The notes below the pieces were generated by a model that was not told where the DNA came from, made no database searches, and saw only the letters and a list, made by a program, of their open reading frames with translations. From Erythroxylum novogranatense (Eukaryota > Streptophyta > Magnoliopsida > Malpighiales > Erythroxylaceae): a stretch of 64,000 nucleotides of DNA. This document shows positions 49,311-60,977 of this stretch, piece by piece. Position 1 is the first letter of the stretch. Each line of letters opens with the position of its first letter. The DNA lies in assembly GCA_029891385.1 (NCBI GenBank), contig CM057228.1, forward strand, positions 53,221,783-53,285,782, in the 5' to 3' direction. A program made the translations under genes and the position numbers.

Positions 49311-49439
49311 CTAAAGTCAATCGCCTTGGTATCTAATACCATAAGCGAGTACATGAGAATCAAAATTTTTACGTGACAATGGCCGTCAGCGGATCGAATG
49401 TTACGCTCTGTGGGAATCCTCTCGATCGCGACATCACCT

Positions 49440-50970
49440 CTAGAATGATCTCGAATCGGATGATATCTGCGAGTGCGTGTTTAGATCGTTGGTGAGACCT
49501 CGGTTCTTTTGCTGAGCAATAGCCCCATTGTTGTCACAATACAAGCTGTATGGGTCCATCACATTAGGAACCACACCAAGTTCGAAATGAACTTCTTGAT
49601 CCAAACGACTTCCTTTGCCGCCTCGATGCAAAGAATGTACTACGCCTCGATCGTAGAATCGTGATCGTCTCTTGTTTGGAACTCTTCCAAGTGGACCGCT
49701 CCGCCGTTAAGCGTAAAAACATAACTTTGTTGGGATCAGAGTCATCCTTGTCGATTGGGCCCGCATCCGTATGCGCGCACTGGAGATTTCCATCTCCATA
49801 TATCGAAAACATCCTTAGTCCTTCGCAGTACTTGAGGATATTCTTGACACCACCCAAATGACCCTCACCGGATTCGATTGGTATCGCGCCGTGACACTCG
49901 AGCATACGATACATCGGGCCTCGTACATAACATAGCATACATGATCGATCCTACTGCGGATGCATACGGGATCGATCCATGCAAATCCTCTCATCTTGTG
50001 TCTTAGGACACATAGATTTCGAGAGTGTTATCCCATGAGTAATGGGAAGGAACCTCTCTTGGATTGCTCCATGCTAAACCTCTTTAGCATCTTGTCTATG
50101 TACGATGATTGTGAAAGACCAAGCAACCTCTTTGATCTATCTCTATAGATCTTTATCCCGAGATATAAGTTGCTTCACCAAGGTCCTTCATCGCAAATTG
50201 CTTGGACAACCAAATTTTAGCTGATTGAAGCAATGAGACATCGTTTTCGAGTAATGATATGTCATCCACATATAGCACAAGGAAAGCGATTGCATTCCAT
50301 TAACCTTTTGTACACACAATGTTCATCCGGTTTTGTGAGAAACCAAACTCTTTGATTGACTCATCAAGCGGATGTTCCAACTCTGGATGCTTGCTTCAAT
50401 CCATAGATGGATTTGAAGCTTGCATACCTTTTCGCCATCAATGGAAGTGAAGCCCTCGGTTGTGTCATGTACACATCCTCGGCGATTTCCATTAAGGAAA
50501 AGTGTCTTCACATCCATTTGTCATATCTCATAATCATAATGGCGGCAATGGCTAGGAGTATCCGAATGGATTTAAGCATTGCTACGGGTGAAGGTCTCGT
50601 CATAGTCAACTCCTTGTCTTTGGCGAAATCCTCGGCCACGAGCCTTGCTTTGAGGTAATCACATTACCATCCATGTCGGTTTTCTTCTTGAAAACCCATT
50701 TGCACCCTATAGGTTTTATCCTTGGTGCATCAACCAAAGTCCATACTTGGTTTATGTACATGGAATCCATTTCGCTTTCATGGCACAAAGCCATTTTCGG
50801 ACTCTGAACATTTGGAACCTCTTTATAGGTAGCAGCTCATCATTTTCTATGAGCAATCGTCATTCTGTTCACTTACGAAATCCATATCCTCGAACAAAGG
50901 CGCATCCTACTTGACCCTACGAACTTCGTGTGTCACGGAAGGTTGAACTGTTACTTCATCCGAATGAGTG
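49440..50970 (-). pseudogene. pol: Copia RT and RNase H, array copy 1, frames broken
   Basis: Short open pieces in all three minus frames carry reverse transcriptase and RNase H sequence: G-C-K-W-V-F-K-K (about 50690), F-L-N-G-N (about 50500), the Y-V-D-D region (about 50250-50290, damaged) and W-K-S-S-K-Q-E-T (about 49690). Comparison with copy 2 shows that many breaks are one- or two-base losses at CAG/CTG positions, so the true genomic frame may be more intact than this text. Confidence 0.75.
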
Positions 50971-50981
50971 ATGATTTGAGT

Positions 50982-52067
50982 TCAGCGATTGATCGTGCTT
51001 GTTTGAGCATCTTGAACTTCTTCAAGTTCAACTTTGCTCCCACTGTCTTCTTGCAGAAGAAACTTTTTCTCTAAAAAGACAGCATGCCTTGAAACAAACA
51101 CCTTTTGTTCCTCAGCAAGGTAGAATTGATATCCTTTGGTCTCTTTAGGATATCCTACAAACAAACACTTGTCAGATTTTGCTTCAAGCTTATCTGACTG
51201 AATCCGCTTCACGTAAGTAGGACAACCCCATACTTTCAGATGAGAAAGATAAGATTTTCTGTTAGTCCACATCTCATATGGAGTAACATCAACTGTCTTA
51301 GAGGGAACTCTGTTTAACAAGTAAACAGCTGTCTCTAGCGCATACCCCCAAAACGATTTTGGTAACTTTGCGAAACCCATCATTGATCGTACCATGTCCA
51401 ACAAGGTTCGATTTCTCCTTTCAGCCACACCATTGTGCTGCGGCGTGTAAGGAGGAGTCCACTGAGATAATATCCCATTATCTCTGAGATAATCCTGAAA
51501 CTGTTGGTCTAAGTATTCTCCACCACGATCGGATCGTAATGCCTTGATACTTTTACCAAGCTGATTTTCTACTTCATTTCTGAATTGTTTGAACTTTTCA
51601 AATGCTTCAGATTTGTATCTCATCAGATACATGTACCCATATCGTGAATAATCATCGATAAAGGTAATGAAGTAACGACAACCACTTCTGGAATGGATGG
51701 ACATCGGACCGCATACATCTGAATGTATTAGGTCTAATATACCAATCGCTCGTTCACCCTTTCCTTTGAAGGGTAACTTAGTCATCTTGCCTAATAAACA
51801 AGATTCGCATGTGTCATATGATTCATAATCAAATGACCCTAAACTGCCACTCTTGTGGAGCTTAGCGATGCGTGTCTCATTTATATGGCCAAGCCGACAA
51901 TGCCATAAGTAAGTTGACTTTAGATTATCTCTTTTATGCCGTTTGGTGTCATTGACATTTAAAATTGGATTAGACATATCTAATATGTAAATACCATTGC
52001 ACAATGTACCAGTTCCATAAAGCATTCCATTAGAATTAATAGAACAACCATTGCTACTAAAATTCAT
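50982..52067 (-). CDS. pol: Copia GAG-pre-integrase and integrase, array copy 1, open
   Basis: A 361-codon open frame within pol. In order it holds W-H-C-R-L-G-H-I-N with the following C-E-S-C (zinc-binding H-H-C-C), the D-V-C-G-P-M core entry with its catalytic Asp (about residue 134), the F-I-D-D-Y-S-R-Y-G-Y strand, the R-S-D-R-G-G-E-Y second Asp, and the [11 protein letters not shown] catalytic Glu segment, then F-V-G-Y-P and the linker toward reverse transcriptase. The D-D-E triad is present. It is part of one polyprotein, so the first Met is not a real start. This is the cleanest retroelement stretch in the array. Confidence 0.85.
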   Translation of the reverse strand: MNFSSNGCSINSNGMLYGTGTLCNGIYILDMSNPILNVNDTKRHKRDNLKSTYLWHCRLGHINETRIAKLHKSGSLGSFDYESYDTCESCLLGKMTKLPFKGKGERAIGILDLIHSDVCGPMSIHSRSGCRYFITFIDDYSRYGYMYLMRYKSEAFEKFKQFRNEVENQLGKSIKALRSDRGGEYLDQQFQDYLRDNGILSQWTPPYTPQHNGVAERRNRTLLDMVRSMMGFAKLPKSFWGYALETAVYLLNRVPSKTVDVTPYEMWTNRKSYLSHLKVWGCPTYVKRIQSDKLEAKSDKCLFVGYPKETKGYQFYLAEEQKVFVSRHAVFLEKKFLLQEDSGSKVELEEVQDAQTSTINR

Positions 52068-52600
52068 ATGGAATCCATTTATTTAGACAAGAAAGCATAA
52101 TATATTCTTTGTCAAACGGGTACAAAATAACAATCATCCAATTCCGAGACAAGCCCGGTGGGGAGATACAAAACATAGGTTCCTACGGCTAATGCAAAGA
52201 ACTCTTGCTCCATTTCCAACACGTGGTCTACTTCTCCTTCATGAGTTTGCATCGTCCCCGAGGCCCCGCATATCATTACATATGTGAGCCACAACCAGTA
52301 TCAAATACCCGGATGTTGTGATCGATAAAGATTAACTTCAATGACATACAAACCTGAAGTAGTCGAGGCATCGATGCCTTCTTACCTTCGATGACTCGAA
52401 TAGACTTTGCAATTGCGCCCAATGGCCATCTTTTCCATGATGGAAGCAAGTTCCTTTCGGTGACTTCTTTGGTCTTCTTCTTGATGGCGCCTCCCTTTGG
52501 TTTCTTAGCCTTCTTCTTCTTTGGGTTCTTTTTCTTCTTTGAACCTGAAGAAGAAGAAGCTACTACCAGCACTTGCTTACTATCACTCTTGATAGTGCCG
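52068..52600 (-). pseudogene. pol: Copia nucleocapsid and protease, array copy 1, frames broken
   Basis: It contains a Lys-rich tail (K-K-K-N-P-K-K-K-K), a zinc-knuckle region garbled by indels (about 52440-52400) and the protease active site V-F-D-T-G-C-G-S-H at about 52280-52310. Copy 2 preserves a different subset of this segment. Confidence 0.7.
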
Positions 52601-53179
52601 TCATTGTCTTGGCCAGATTGATCATTTCGGTATTGTAGTGGATATTTGGTTCATCCGATAGTTTAGCACTAATCGTGCATAAGCGCCGGACAATCCAACC
52701 GTAATTAAGTCTATACTTAATTCATGATCCATTGCAAAACCTAAGACGGCCAATCTCTCGATATAGCCATTCATCTTCAGGGCGTACTGCACAGCAGATG
52801 TCCCTGGAGCCATCTTGGTGGTGAAGAGAAGCCTTGAGGTCTCGAACCTTTCGGACCGGGCTTGCTCGTCAAACAGCTCCCTAAGATGAAAAACTATTGT
52901 GTGAGCATCCATGGACTCGTGCTGCTTCTGCAGCTCAGGTGACATCGACGCAAGCATAATGCAAGTCGCCATGTCACTGTCATTTAGATGCTTACTATAT
53001 ACCTTCTGATCATCATCAGAAGCATCGACAGCAGGTGCATCTGGAAGCGGAAAATCTAGGATATATCCCAGACCTTCAGATCTGAGAACGATTCTCAGGT
53101 TCCTTAACCAATCAAGAAAGTTCGGTCCAGTTAGCTTGTTTGACTCCATTAGCGAGCGAAGGTTCACACTTGACGACAT
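52601..53179 (-). CDS. gag: Copia gag, array copy 1, N-terminal part open
   Basis: Start ATG is at 53179-53177 (M-S-S-S-V-N-L-R-S-L). About 185 codons are open, with D-W-L-R-N-L-R-I-V-L, the Y-S-K-H-L segment, the M-A-T-C-I-M-L-A-S-M block, L-R-E-L-F and the R-L-L-F-T-T-K-M block typical of copia gag. The frame is open upstream of this ATG to 53392, but that part belongs to the leader by comparison with family A, whose gag starts with the matching MSTNLTLRS. The stop near 52620 coincides with a copy difference. Confidence 0.8.
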
Positions 53180-55248
53180 TTTCAAACAACCTACACGGAT
53201 AGAGAGGAAGAATGTTAGAATAGGAATAGTTGCATAATCATAAGGACTTGAATGATATGCAAAAAGACTCCCACTAGTTTCACAGAATCCATAACCCTCA
53301 TTACGAATCCAAAGAAACAAAATGACATTATGTCCTAGTGGGTTGATATCCGATATTACTAAGAATGACCTTGGATTTGTCCAACAAGCCACAAGTTAGG
53401 TCAATCGGTAGGTATCGGTCATACCAATTGCATCATCGATAACCGACATTGAGAATGACCTTGGATTTGTCCAACAAGCCACCTTATGTCTCGGGAGGTA
53501 TCAGATATACCAATTACATCTTAGACACAACTATCAATCAGTGCTATCAACTTGTTGATGTATGCACTTACATCAGTATCAACTTTTGATGCGCATACAT
53601 CCGATGTATGCTACCCAATTCGCCTCCTCGTCACGTTGACCTTGAGTTTGCTCAACAAATCAACGCTTCTAGTGAAAACCAACCCATTAATCCAAAAATC
53701 ATATTTTCATGGTTCGAACATATCCGTATAGAGTGAGCTTGAGTTTGCTCAACAACCCAACCCTATAAGAACTACGGTTCTTACTATATTAATGGAAGGC
53801 GTTAGTTTTCATATACCGAGGAGGATTTGGAAACTCTAGACTCAGCGGAAGGATCATAGTCACCATGACTATATGGAATGATTTAGGTATTTCATCAATC
53901 ACATTGAATCAATCCTTATAATCATCCATCATCCAACCTAAGCATGCCACAAGTCGACTTTCATCAAATGCAAGTCGACTTATTGCATCTGCCCACACAC
54001 AAGTCGACTTGTTTGACACAAGTCGACTTATTTCACTGCCCATGTATAAGTGGACTTACAAGAAGCTACAAGTCGACTTATATCGAAATCTTGAACAAGT
54101 CGACTTATTCTATACACAAGTCGACTTATCCAAAAATTTGAACAAGTCGACTTATTTCATATACAAGTCGACTTATTCAGGAATTTTGCTAAAACTCTAA
54201 TCGGCTAATTCCTCAATCAATGCAATTCCAATTCACAATACCAACATACCTAGGGTAATATCATTAATAGATGTATCAATGAACACTTCATTGATCCATG
54301 AATGCCTTATATGGTCAAACCATATGAAAAGCTTGAAATGAGTCATAACTCTAAGATTTCCAAATAATTTAGGAACACCCAAATTATCACCCTAAGCATC
54401 TCAAGCTAGTGTATACACTCTCAAAACTACTCGGCACTTGTCACAAAAAATGTGACGGCCAAAACAAGCAAGAAAATGAAATATACTAACGAGACACAAA
54501 TGTGAACAATTCGGCATTCAAAAATTCTTGGAAAAGCAACTTCAAGCAATTCACTTTGGCAATCATACCACATCAAGATAACACATTTTTAATCACATTA
54601 AAAATGCTGCAAGGCATTGAATTGAAAAAGCATACTCAATCAAGCCAAGCAAAAGCATCCCAACAATTTTCACCAAAACTGTCCAGTTCTGTACATTGCT
54701 TGAAATGATCAATGAAACAATTTCAATAAATCATGAGAAAATTATATAGGTTATCACATGTTCATAAAATGCTACCTGAATTTTTTCAGGATTTTAGGCC
54801 ATCAAAACTCAGTCAAACAAAATAATAAAACCGATTCAAAATCATGTTCATCAAGACAAGAATTCCCAACAAGTATAGAATAAATTCGTGAATAAATATC
54901 CAATCACCTTGAAATCCAATTTAGACATGTAGGTGAAGGAAAATCCAGAAAACGATTTTTCTAGAATTTATTCTCGATTTTATACTCATACTGCTTCGTA
55001 ATCGTTTCACAAAACAAAGATCTGTAAGCTTAGGGAATTAATTAGCAAAACTATATCAAATCAAATCGATAAATTCTGAAAATTCATAGACATATTCTCT
55101 AACATGTTATGAACATTCCTGGGCAGAAAAATTTCGAAAACCCTATCTCTATAGAAATTCGAAATCTGAACAGAAAATATGCTTCAACATCACAAGCAAT
55201 TAGGGTTTATGATCTAGCTTGATTAAAGTTTCATACACGACACCGCAC
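53180..55248 (-). mobile_element. Copia leader, array copy 1
   Basis: About 2.1 kb lies between the primer site and gag, the same layout as family A. It contains a palindrome cluster at 53945-54177 and two copies of a CCTTGGATTTGTCCAACAAG word (about 53369 and 53460). No gene; frames around the palindromes are by-products of the repeat. Confidence 0.75.
53945..54177. repeat. Cluster of AAGTCGACTT palindromes, copy 1
   Basis: About ten copies of the 10-base palindrome AAGTCGACTT, usually within ACAAGTCGACTTAT, lie at irregular 18-35 bp spacing. One copy (about 54047) reads AAGTGGACTT. The matching cluster in copy 2 is at 61743-61974. Confidence 0.9.
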
Positions 55249-55260
55249 GCTCTGATACCA
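55249..55260 (-). promoter_or_regulatory. Met-tRNA primer binding site, array copy 1
   Basis: TGGTATCAGAGC on the minus strand, two bases from the end of the middle LTR. The twin site is at 63054-63065. Confidence 0.85.
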
Positions 55261-55262
55261 CT

Positions 55263-57087
55263 TGTAGGAAAATCCAGGAGGAACATCACATGTTCCAGCA
55301 GCGGAAACAAAATTTTTGGTCCCGGGACCTTCCGAAAACCAGGATCCCGGTGTCGGTATGAAAACTCAAACTGAATAGCCAATAGAGACTATCTCTAAAG
55401 GTATCCACGCAGAGATCGAAAACCTAACCGAGTCACACCCCTTTGACCCGGAATAACTAGAACAGAATAAGAGCTGCTAGACCCTACCTCATCCTGGAGA
55501 GCTTGAGAATAGCGTTGAATCCTTGCCTTGGAGAAGAGAAGAAATCGATGATGGCTTGATGAAGAAGAAGGAATGAAATCACCTTTTCAAAACTTTTCCT
55601 TAACACTTAAGAAAACTTTTGTCTTCCTCTCCTTCAAAAACCGTCGACCCATCACCTTTCCATAAGCCTCCTTATGTTTATTTTAACCTTTAAAATGCTT
55701 CCATAAGCTTATGACAAATGGATGATTAATGGCCTTTCATTTCTTTAACTTAATAAAGTAATAAAGCTTTGACTTTTCAATGCTTATCTCTTCTCCTCTC
55801 CCATTTCCAACGAAAACATATATATATATATAATTAATTAATTACTTAATTAATTAACATATATATATAATTACTAAGAGGTCCAATCAAACTGGAATTA
55901 ATTGCATAAACCTCTCGGCCCCGATCTTTGTCAAACGACTCTAAATCTTTCTTAGCAATATTGATGTCGCGATCTCATGGGACATATCCCAATCCCATTG
56001 GGATCCATTTAATCCTAATGCTCTCCATAATTGGAACTCGTCCAATACTATTTTACTGATTCTCTGAAACACTCTTATCGTGTGACCCTTTAGGTTCCGG
56101 TTATGTTGGCCACTTAGATTAACAATTAATCTGAGCAAGTCATGAGCGGTATCTAGCAACACATCATGACCCCAATTGACCGGAAAGTAATTGGTTTGAT
56201 GAATTCATCACGAACCGGATCACGAACCCTTCCATGAACAATTCTTTGTGCAATTCGTCCTTTCATCATCCTATACCCCACTTGGTTATGAGTATGGCTA
56301 ATATGTCAACTCTTACTAGACTAAGTCTAGCCTAAGTAAAATCAGTTCTGTCGAGGACTCATTACTTTATATGTCCATGAAGACACTCTTCATGACATAG
56401 TCATGCTCGCCGAGACTTAAAGTAATGATCCCGACAAGAGGTCAGGTATCTCTTACATTTTCACGTAGTGATGAATCCTTTATTGGCTACTCAATTACCT
56501 TGAATACCTCAAAGCGTACTCAAGCACCACCCTATGAGTAACCTCTGGAAGGCCACAAGGAATGGAGTCAAAATGAGGATCAAGATCCAAGATATCCTTG
56601 AGTACCTCAAGTCTAAGGATACTTGCACCATTGCTATGATAAGATTATCACCGACATAAATCCATGTGATGATCTCATGGCAGGTCATCCAATGAACTTA
56701 CTACCACTAGTAAGCATCCATATGTCAACTCTAAATATCTCATATTTACAGTTTCTGAGGTCCACTGCTTGATCCAATCAAGGAGTATGACATATGTTAG
56801 TCCGTCCGGATTAATGATGTCCGGTCTCATTAATCCTATGACTAGGAAAATTTAGATATCTTGACATAATTGCACATGATAGGAATCTCGTGAGTATGAT
56901 CACATCATAATTTCCTTCATGCTATGTCATATATCATGGACTTCATTAATTTGATTAAAGATCACTATCAATTCATAAAGAATATCAAATAAATGAAACA
57001 TGCCTTTCTTTATTTATTCATAAAGTGCATACATGACTATGAACAAAATGCGCTAAAGGGGATTGCCTTTAGGGCACTACTCTAACA
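55263..57087 (-). mobile_element. Shared middle LTR of the copia array, 1825 bp
   Basis: TGTAGG to CTAACA on the plus strand. It is the 5' LTR of copy 1 and the 3' LTR of copy 2. It differs from the flanking LTRs mainly by small indels and a few substitutions. Confidence 0.9.
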
Positions 57088-58668
57088 ATCTCCCACTTGA
57101 CCTAAAGCCAATCGCCTTGGTATCTAATACCATAAGCGAGTACATGAGAATCAAAATTCTTACGTGACAATGGCTTCGTCAAGCGGATCAAGAATGTTAC
57201 GCTGTGGAATCCTCTCGATCGCGACATCACCTCTAGCAATGATCTCGAATCGATGATATCTGGAGTACGTGTTTAGATCGTTGGTGAGACCTCGGTTCTT
57301 TTGCCTGAGCAATAGCCCCATTGTTGTCACAATACAACTGTATGGGTCCATCACGGCTAGGAACCACACCAAGTTCAGAAATGAACTTCTTGATCCAAAA
57401 GCTTCCTTTGCCGCCTCTGATGCGGCAATGTACTCTGCCTCGGTCGTAGAATCAGCAGTCGTCTCTTGTTTGGAACTCTTCCAACTGACCGCTCCGCCGT
57501 TAAGCGTAAAACATAACTTTGTTGGGATCCGAGTCATCCTTGTCGGTTAGAAACCGCATCCGTATGCCCACTCACTTGGAGATTTCCATCTCCATATATC
57601 AAGAAAACATCCTTAGTCCTTCGCAAGTACTTGAGGATATTCTTGATGACCACCCAAATGACCCTCACCAGATCCGATTGGTATCCGCCGTGACACTCGT
57701 GAGCATACGATACATCGGGCCTCGTACATAACATAGCATACATGATCGATCCCACGCAGATGCATACGGGATCGATCCATGCAAATCCTCTCATCTTGTG
57801 TCTTAGACATAGATTTCGAGAGTGTTATCCCATGAGTAATGGGAAGGAACCTCTCTTGGATTGCTCCATGCTAAACCTCTTTAGCATCTTGTCTATGTCG
57901 ATGATTGTGAAAGACCAAGCAACCTCTTTGATCTATCTCTATAGATCTTTATCCCAAGGATATAAGTTGCTTCACCAAGGTCCTTCATCGCAAATTGCTT
58001 GGACAACCAAATTTTAGCGATTGCGAAGAATGAGACATCGCCGAGTAACGATATGTCATCCACATATAGCACAAGGAAAACGATTGCATTCCCATTAACC
58101 TTTTGTACACACAATGTTCATCCGGATTTTGTGAGAAACCAAACTCTTTGATTGACTCATCAAAACGGATGTTCCAACTCTGGATGCTTGCTTCAATCCA
58201 TAGATGGATTTCGAAGCTTGCATACCTTTTCGCCATCAATGGAAGTGAAGCCCTCGGTTGTGTCATGTACATCCTCGCCGATTTCCATTAAGGAAAGCTG
58301 TCTTCACATCCATTTGTCATATCTCATAATCATAATGGCGGCAATGGCTAGGAGTATCCGAATGGATTTAAGCATTGCTACGGGTCAAGGTCTCGTCATA
58401 GTCAACTCCTTGTCTTTGACGAAATCCTCCGCCACGAGCCTTGCTTTGTAGGTAATCACATTACCATCCATGTCGGTTTTCTTCTTGAAAACCCATTTGC
58501 ACCCTATAGGTTTTATCCTTCAGTGCATCAACCAAAGTCCATACTTGGTTTATTTACATGGAATCCATTTGGCTTTCATGGCACAAAGCCATTTTTCGGA
58601 CTCAACATTTGAGTAACCTCTTCATAGGTAGCAGGCTCATCATTTTCTATGAGCAATCGTCATTCTGT
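57088..58668 (-). pseudogene. pol: Polypurine tract, RNase H and RT, array copy 2, frames broken
   Basis: The tract GTCAAGTGGGAGAT lies at 57088-57101. RNase H is better preserved than in copy 1 (S-W-K-S-S-K-Q-E-T-T-A-D-S and E-A-E-Y-I-A-A-S-E-A-A, about 57500-57400). The reverse transcriptase core L-V-L-Y-V-D-D-I-S lies at about 58055-58080, and M-K-D-L-G follows. Many one- to three-base indels break the frame, at different places from copy 1. Confidence 0.75.
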
Positions 58669-59929
58669 TCACTTAGAAATCCATATCCTCGGAACAAGGC
58701 GCATCCTACTTGACCTACGAACTTCGTGTGTCACAGAAGGTTGAACTGTTACTTCATCTGAATGAGTGACAGTTTCAGGTTCAAGCAGTTGATCTGTGAT
58801 TGTTTGAGCATCTTGAACTTCTTCAAGTTCAACTTTGTTCCCACTGTCTTCTTGCAGAAGAAACTTTTTCTCTAAAAAGACAGCATGCCTTGAAACAAAC
58901 ACCTTTTGTTCCTCAGCAAGGTAGAATTGATATCCTTTGGTCTCTTTAGGATATCCTACAAACAAACACTTGTCAGATTTTGCTTCAAGCTTATCTCGAT
59001 CAATCCGCTTCACGAAGGGGACAACCCCATACTTTCAGATGAGAAAGATAAGGTTTTCGTTAGTCCACATCTCATATGGAGTAACATCAACTGCCTTAGA
59101 GGGAACTCGCTTAACAAGTAAACAAATGTCTCTAGCGATATCCCCAAAACGATTTTGGTAACTTTGCGAAACCCATCATTGATCGTACCATGTCCAACAA
59201 GGTTCGATTTCTCCTTTCAGCCACACCATTGTGCTGCGGCGTGTAAGGAGGAGTCCACTAAGATAATATCCCATTATCTCTGAGATAATCCTGAAACTGT
59301 TGGTCTAAGTATTCTCCACCACGATCGGATCGTAATGCCTTGATACTTTTACCAAGCTGATTTTCTACTTCATTTCTGAATTGTTTGAACTTTTCAAATG
59401 CTTCAGATTTGTATCTCATCAGATACATGTACCCATATCGTGAATAATCATCGATAAAGGTAATGAAGTAACGACAACCACTTCTGGAATGGATGGACAT
59501 CGGACCGCATACATCTGAATGTATTAGGTCTAATATACCAATCGCTCGTTCACCCTTTCCTTTGAAGGGTAACTTAGTCATCTTGCCTAATAAACAAGAT
59601 TCGCATGTGTCATATGATTCATAATCAAATGACCCTAAACTGCCACTCTTGTGGAGCTTAGCGATCGTGTCTCATTTATATGGCCGTCGACAATGCCATA
59701 AGTAAGTTGACTTTAGATTATCTCTTTTATGCCGTTTGGTGTCATTGACATTTAAAATTGGATTAGACATATCTAATATGTAAATACCATTGCACAATGT
59801 ACCAGTTCCATAAAGCATTCCATTAGAATTAATAGAACAACCATTGCTACTAAAATTCATATGGAATCCGGCTCTATTTAGACAAGAAATGTATAATATA
59901 TTCTTTGTCAAAACGGTACAAAATAACAA
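58669..59929 (-). pseudogene. pol: Copia integrase, array copy 2, frames broken
   Basis: Three open blocks (59929-59672, 59581-59258, 59013-58669) match the continuous integrase frame of copy 1. The gaps between them contain small losses, for example around 59660-59690 and 59020-59160. Catalytic Asp segments are intact in the middle block. Confidence 0.75.
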
Positions 59930-60977
59930 TCATCCAATTCCAGACAAGCCCGGTGGGAGATACAAAACATAGGTTCCTACGGCTAATGCAAAGAACTCTT
60001 GCTCCATTTCCAACACGTAGGTCTACTTCTCCTTCATGAGTTGCCTCATCGTCCTCGAGGCCTCGCATATCATTACATATGTGTGAGCCACAACCAAGAT
60101 CAAATACCCAGATGTTGTGATCGATGAATGTGATTAACTTCAATGACATACAAACTGAAGTAGTCGAGGCATCGATGCCTTCTTCGCTTGATGACTCGAG
60201 ATAGACTTTGCAATTCGCCTCCAATGGCCATCTTTTTCCATGATGGAAGCAAGTTCCTTTCAGGCAGCTTCTTTGGTCTTCTTCTTGATGGCGCCTCCCT
60301 TTGGTTTCTTAGCCTTCTTCTTCTTTGGGTTCTTTTCTTCTTTGAACTCGAAGAAGAAGAAGCTACTACCAAAGACTTGCTTACTATCACTCTTGATAGT
60401 CCGCTCACCGTTGTCTTGAAAGCAGATTGATCACTCGGTATTGTAGTGGATATTTGGTTCATCCGATAGTTTAGCACTAATCATGCATAATCGCTTGACA
60501 ATCCAACCGTAATTAAGTCTATACTTAATTCATGATCCATTCAAAACCTAAGACGGCCAATCTCGATATAGCCATTCATCTTCGTATGCGTCGCATGCTA
60601 GATGTCCCTGGAGCCATCTTGGTGGTGAAGAGAAGCCTTGAGGTCTCGAACCTTTCGGACCGGGCTTGCTCGTCAAACAGCTCCCTAAGATGAAAAACTA
60701 TTATGTGAGCATCCATGGACTCGTCGTCGCTTCGCAGCTCAGTGACATCGACGCAAGCATAATGCAAGTCGCCATGTCATCGTCATTTAGATGCTTACTA
60801 TATACCTTCCGATCATCATCAAGCATCGACAAAGAGTGCATCCGAAGTTTAAAATCTAGGATATATCCTGGACCTTCAGATCCGAGAACGATTCTCGTGT
60901 TCCTTAACCAATCAAGAAAGTTCGGTCCGATTAGCTTGTTTGACTCCATTAGCGGCGAAGGTTCACACTTGCGACAT
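59930..60977 (-). pseudogene. gag: Copia gag, zinc knuckle and protease, array copy 2, frames broken
   Basis: The gag start matches copy 1 at about 60977-60975. The 60949-60701 block carries the M-E-S-N-K-L and D-W-L-R-N segments; the 60767-60576 block carries L-R-E-L-F and R-L-L-F-T-T-K-M. The Lys-rich tail lies at 60477-60260, N-C-K-V-Y-L (end of the zinc knuckle) at about 60210 and a protease segment reading F-D-L-G-C-G-S-H at about 60110-60085. Indels separate the pieces. Confidence 0.7.

Noticed and set aside
53945..54177. CRISPR-like spaced repeats
   Set aside because: Units are only 10-14 bp, spacing is irregular, spacers are short and there is no Cas context; this is a plant retrotransposon leader.
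53944..54200. Open frames with repeating Gln-Val-Asp-Leu or Lys-Ser-Thr-Tyr as a repeat protein
   Set aside because: They are translations of the AAGTCGACTT palindrome cluster in a noncoding leader. They occur in several frames and both strands.
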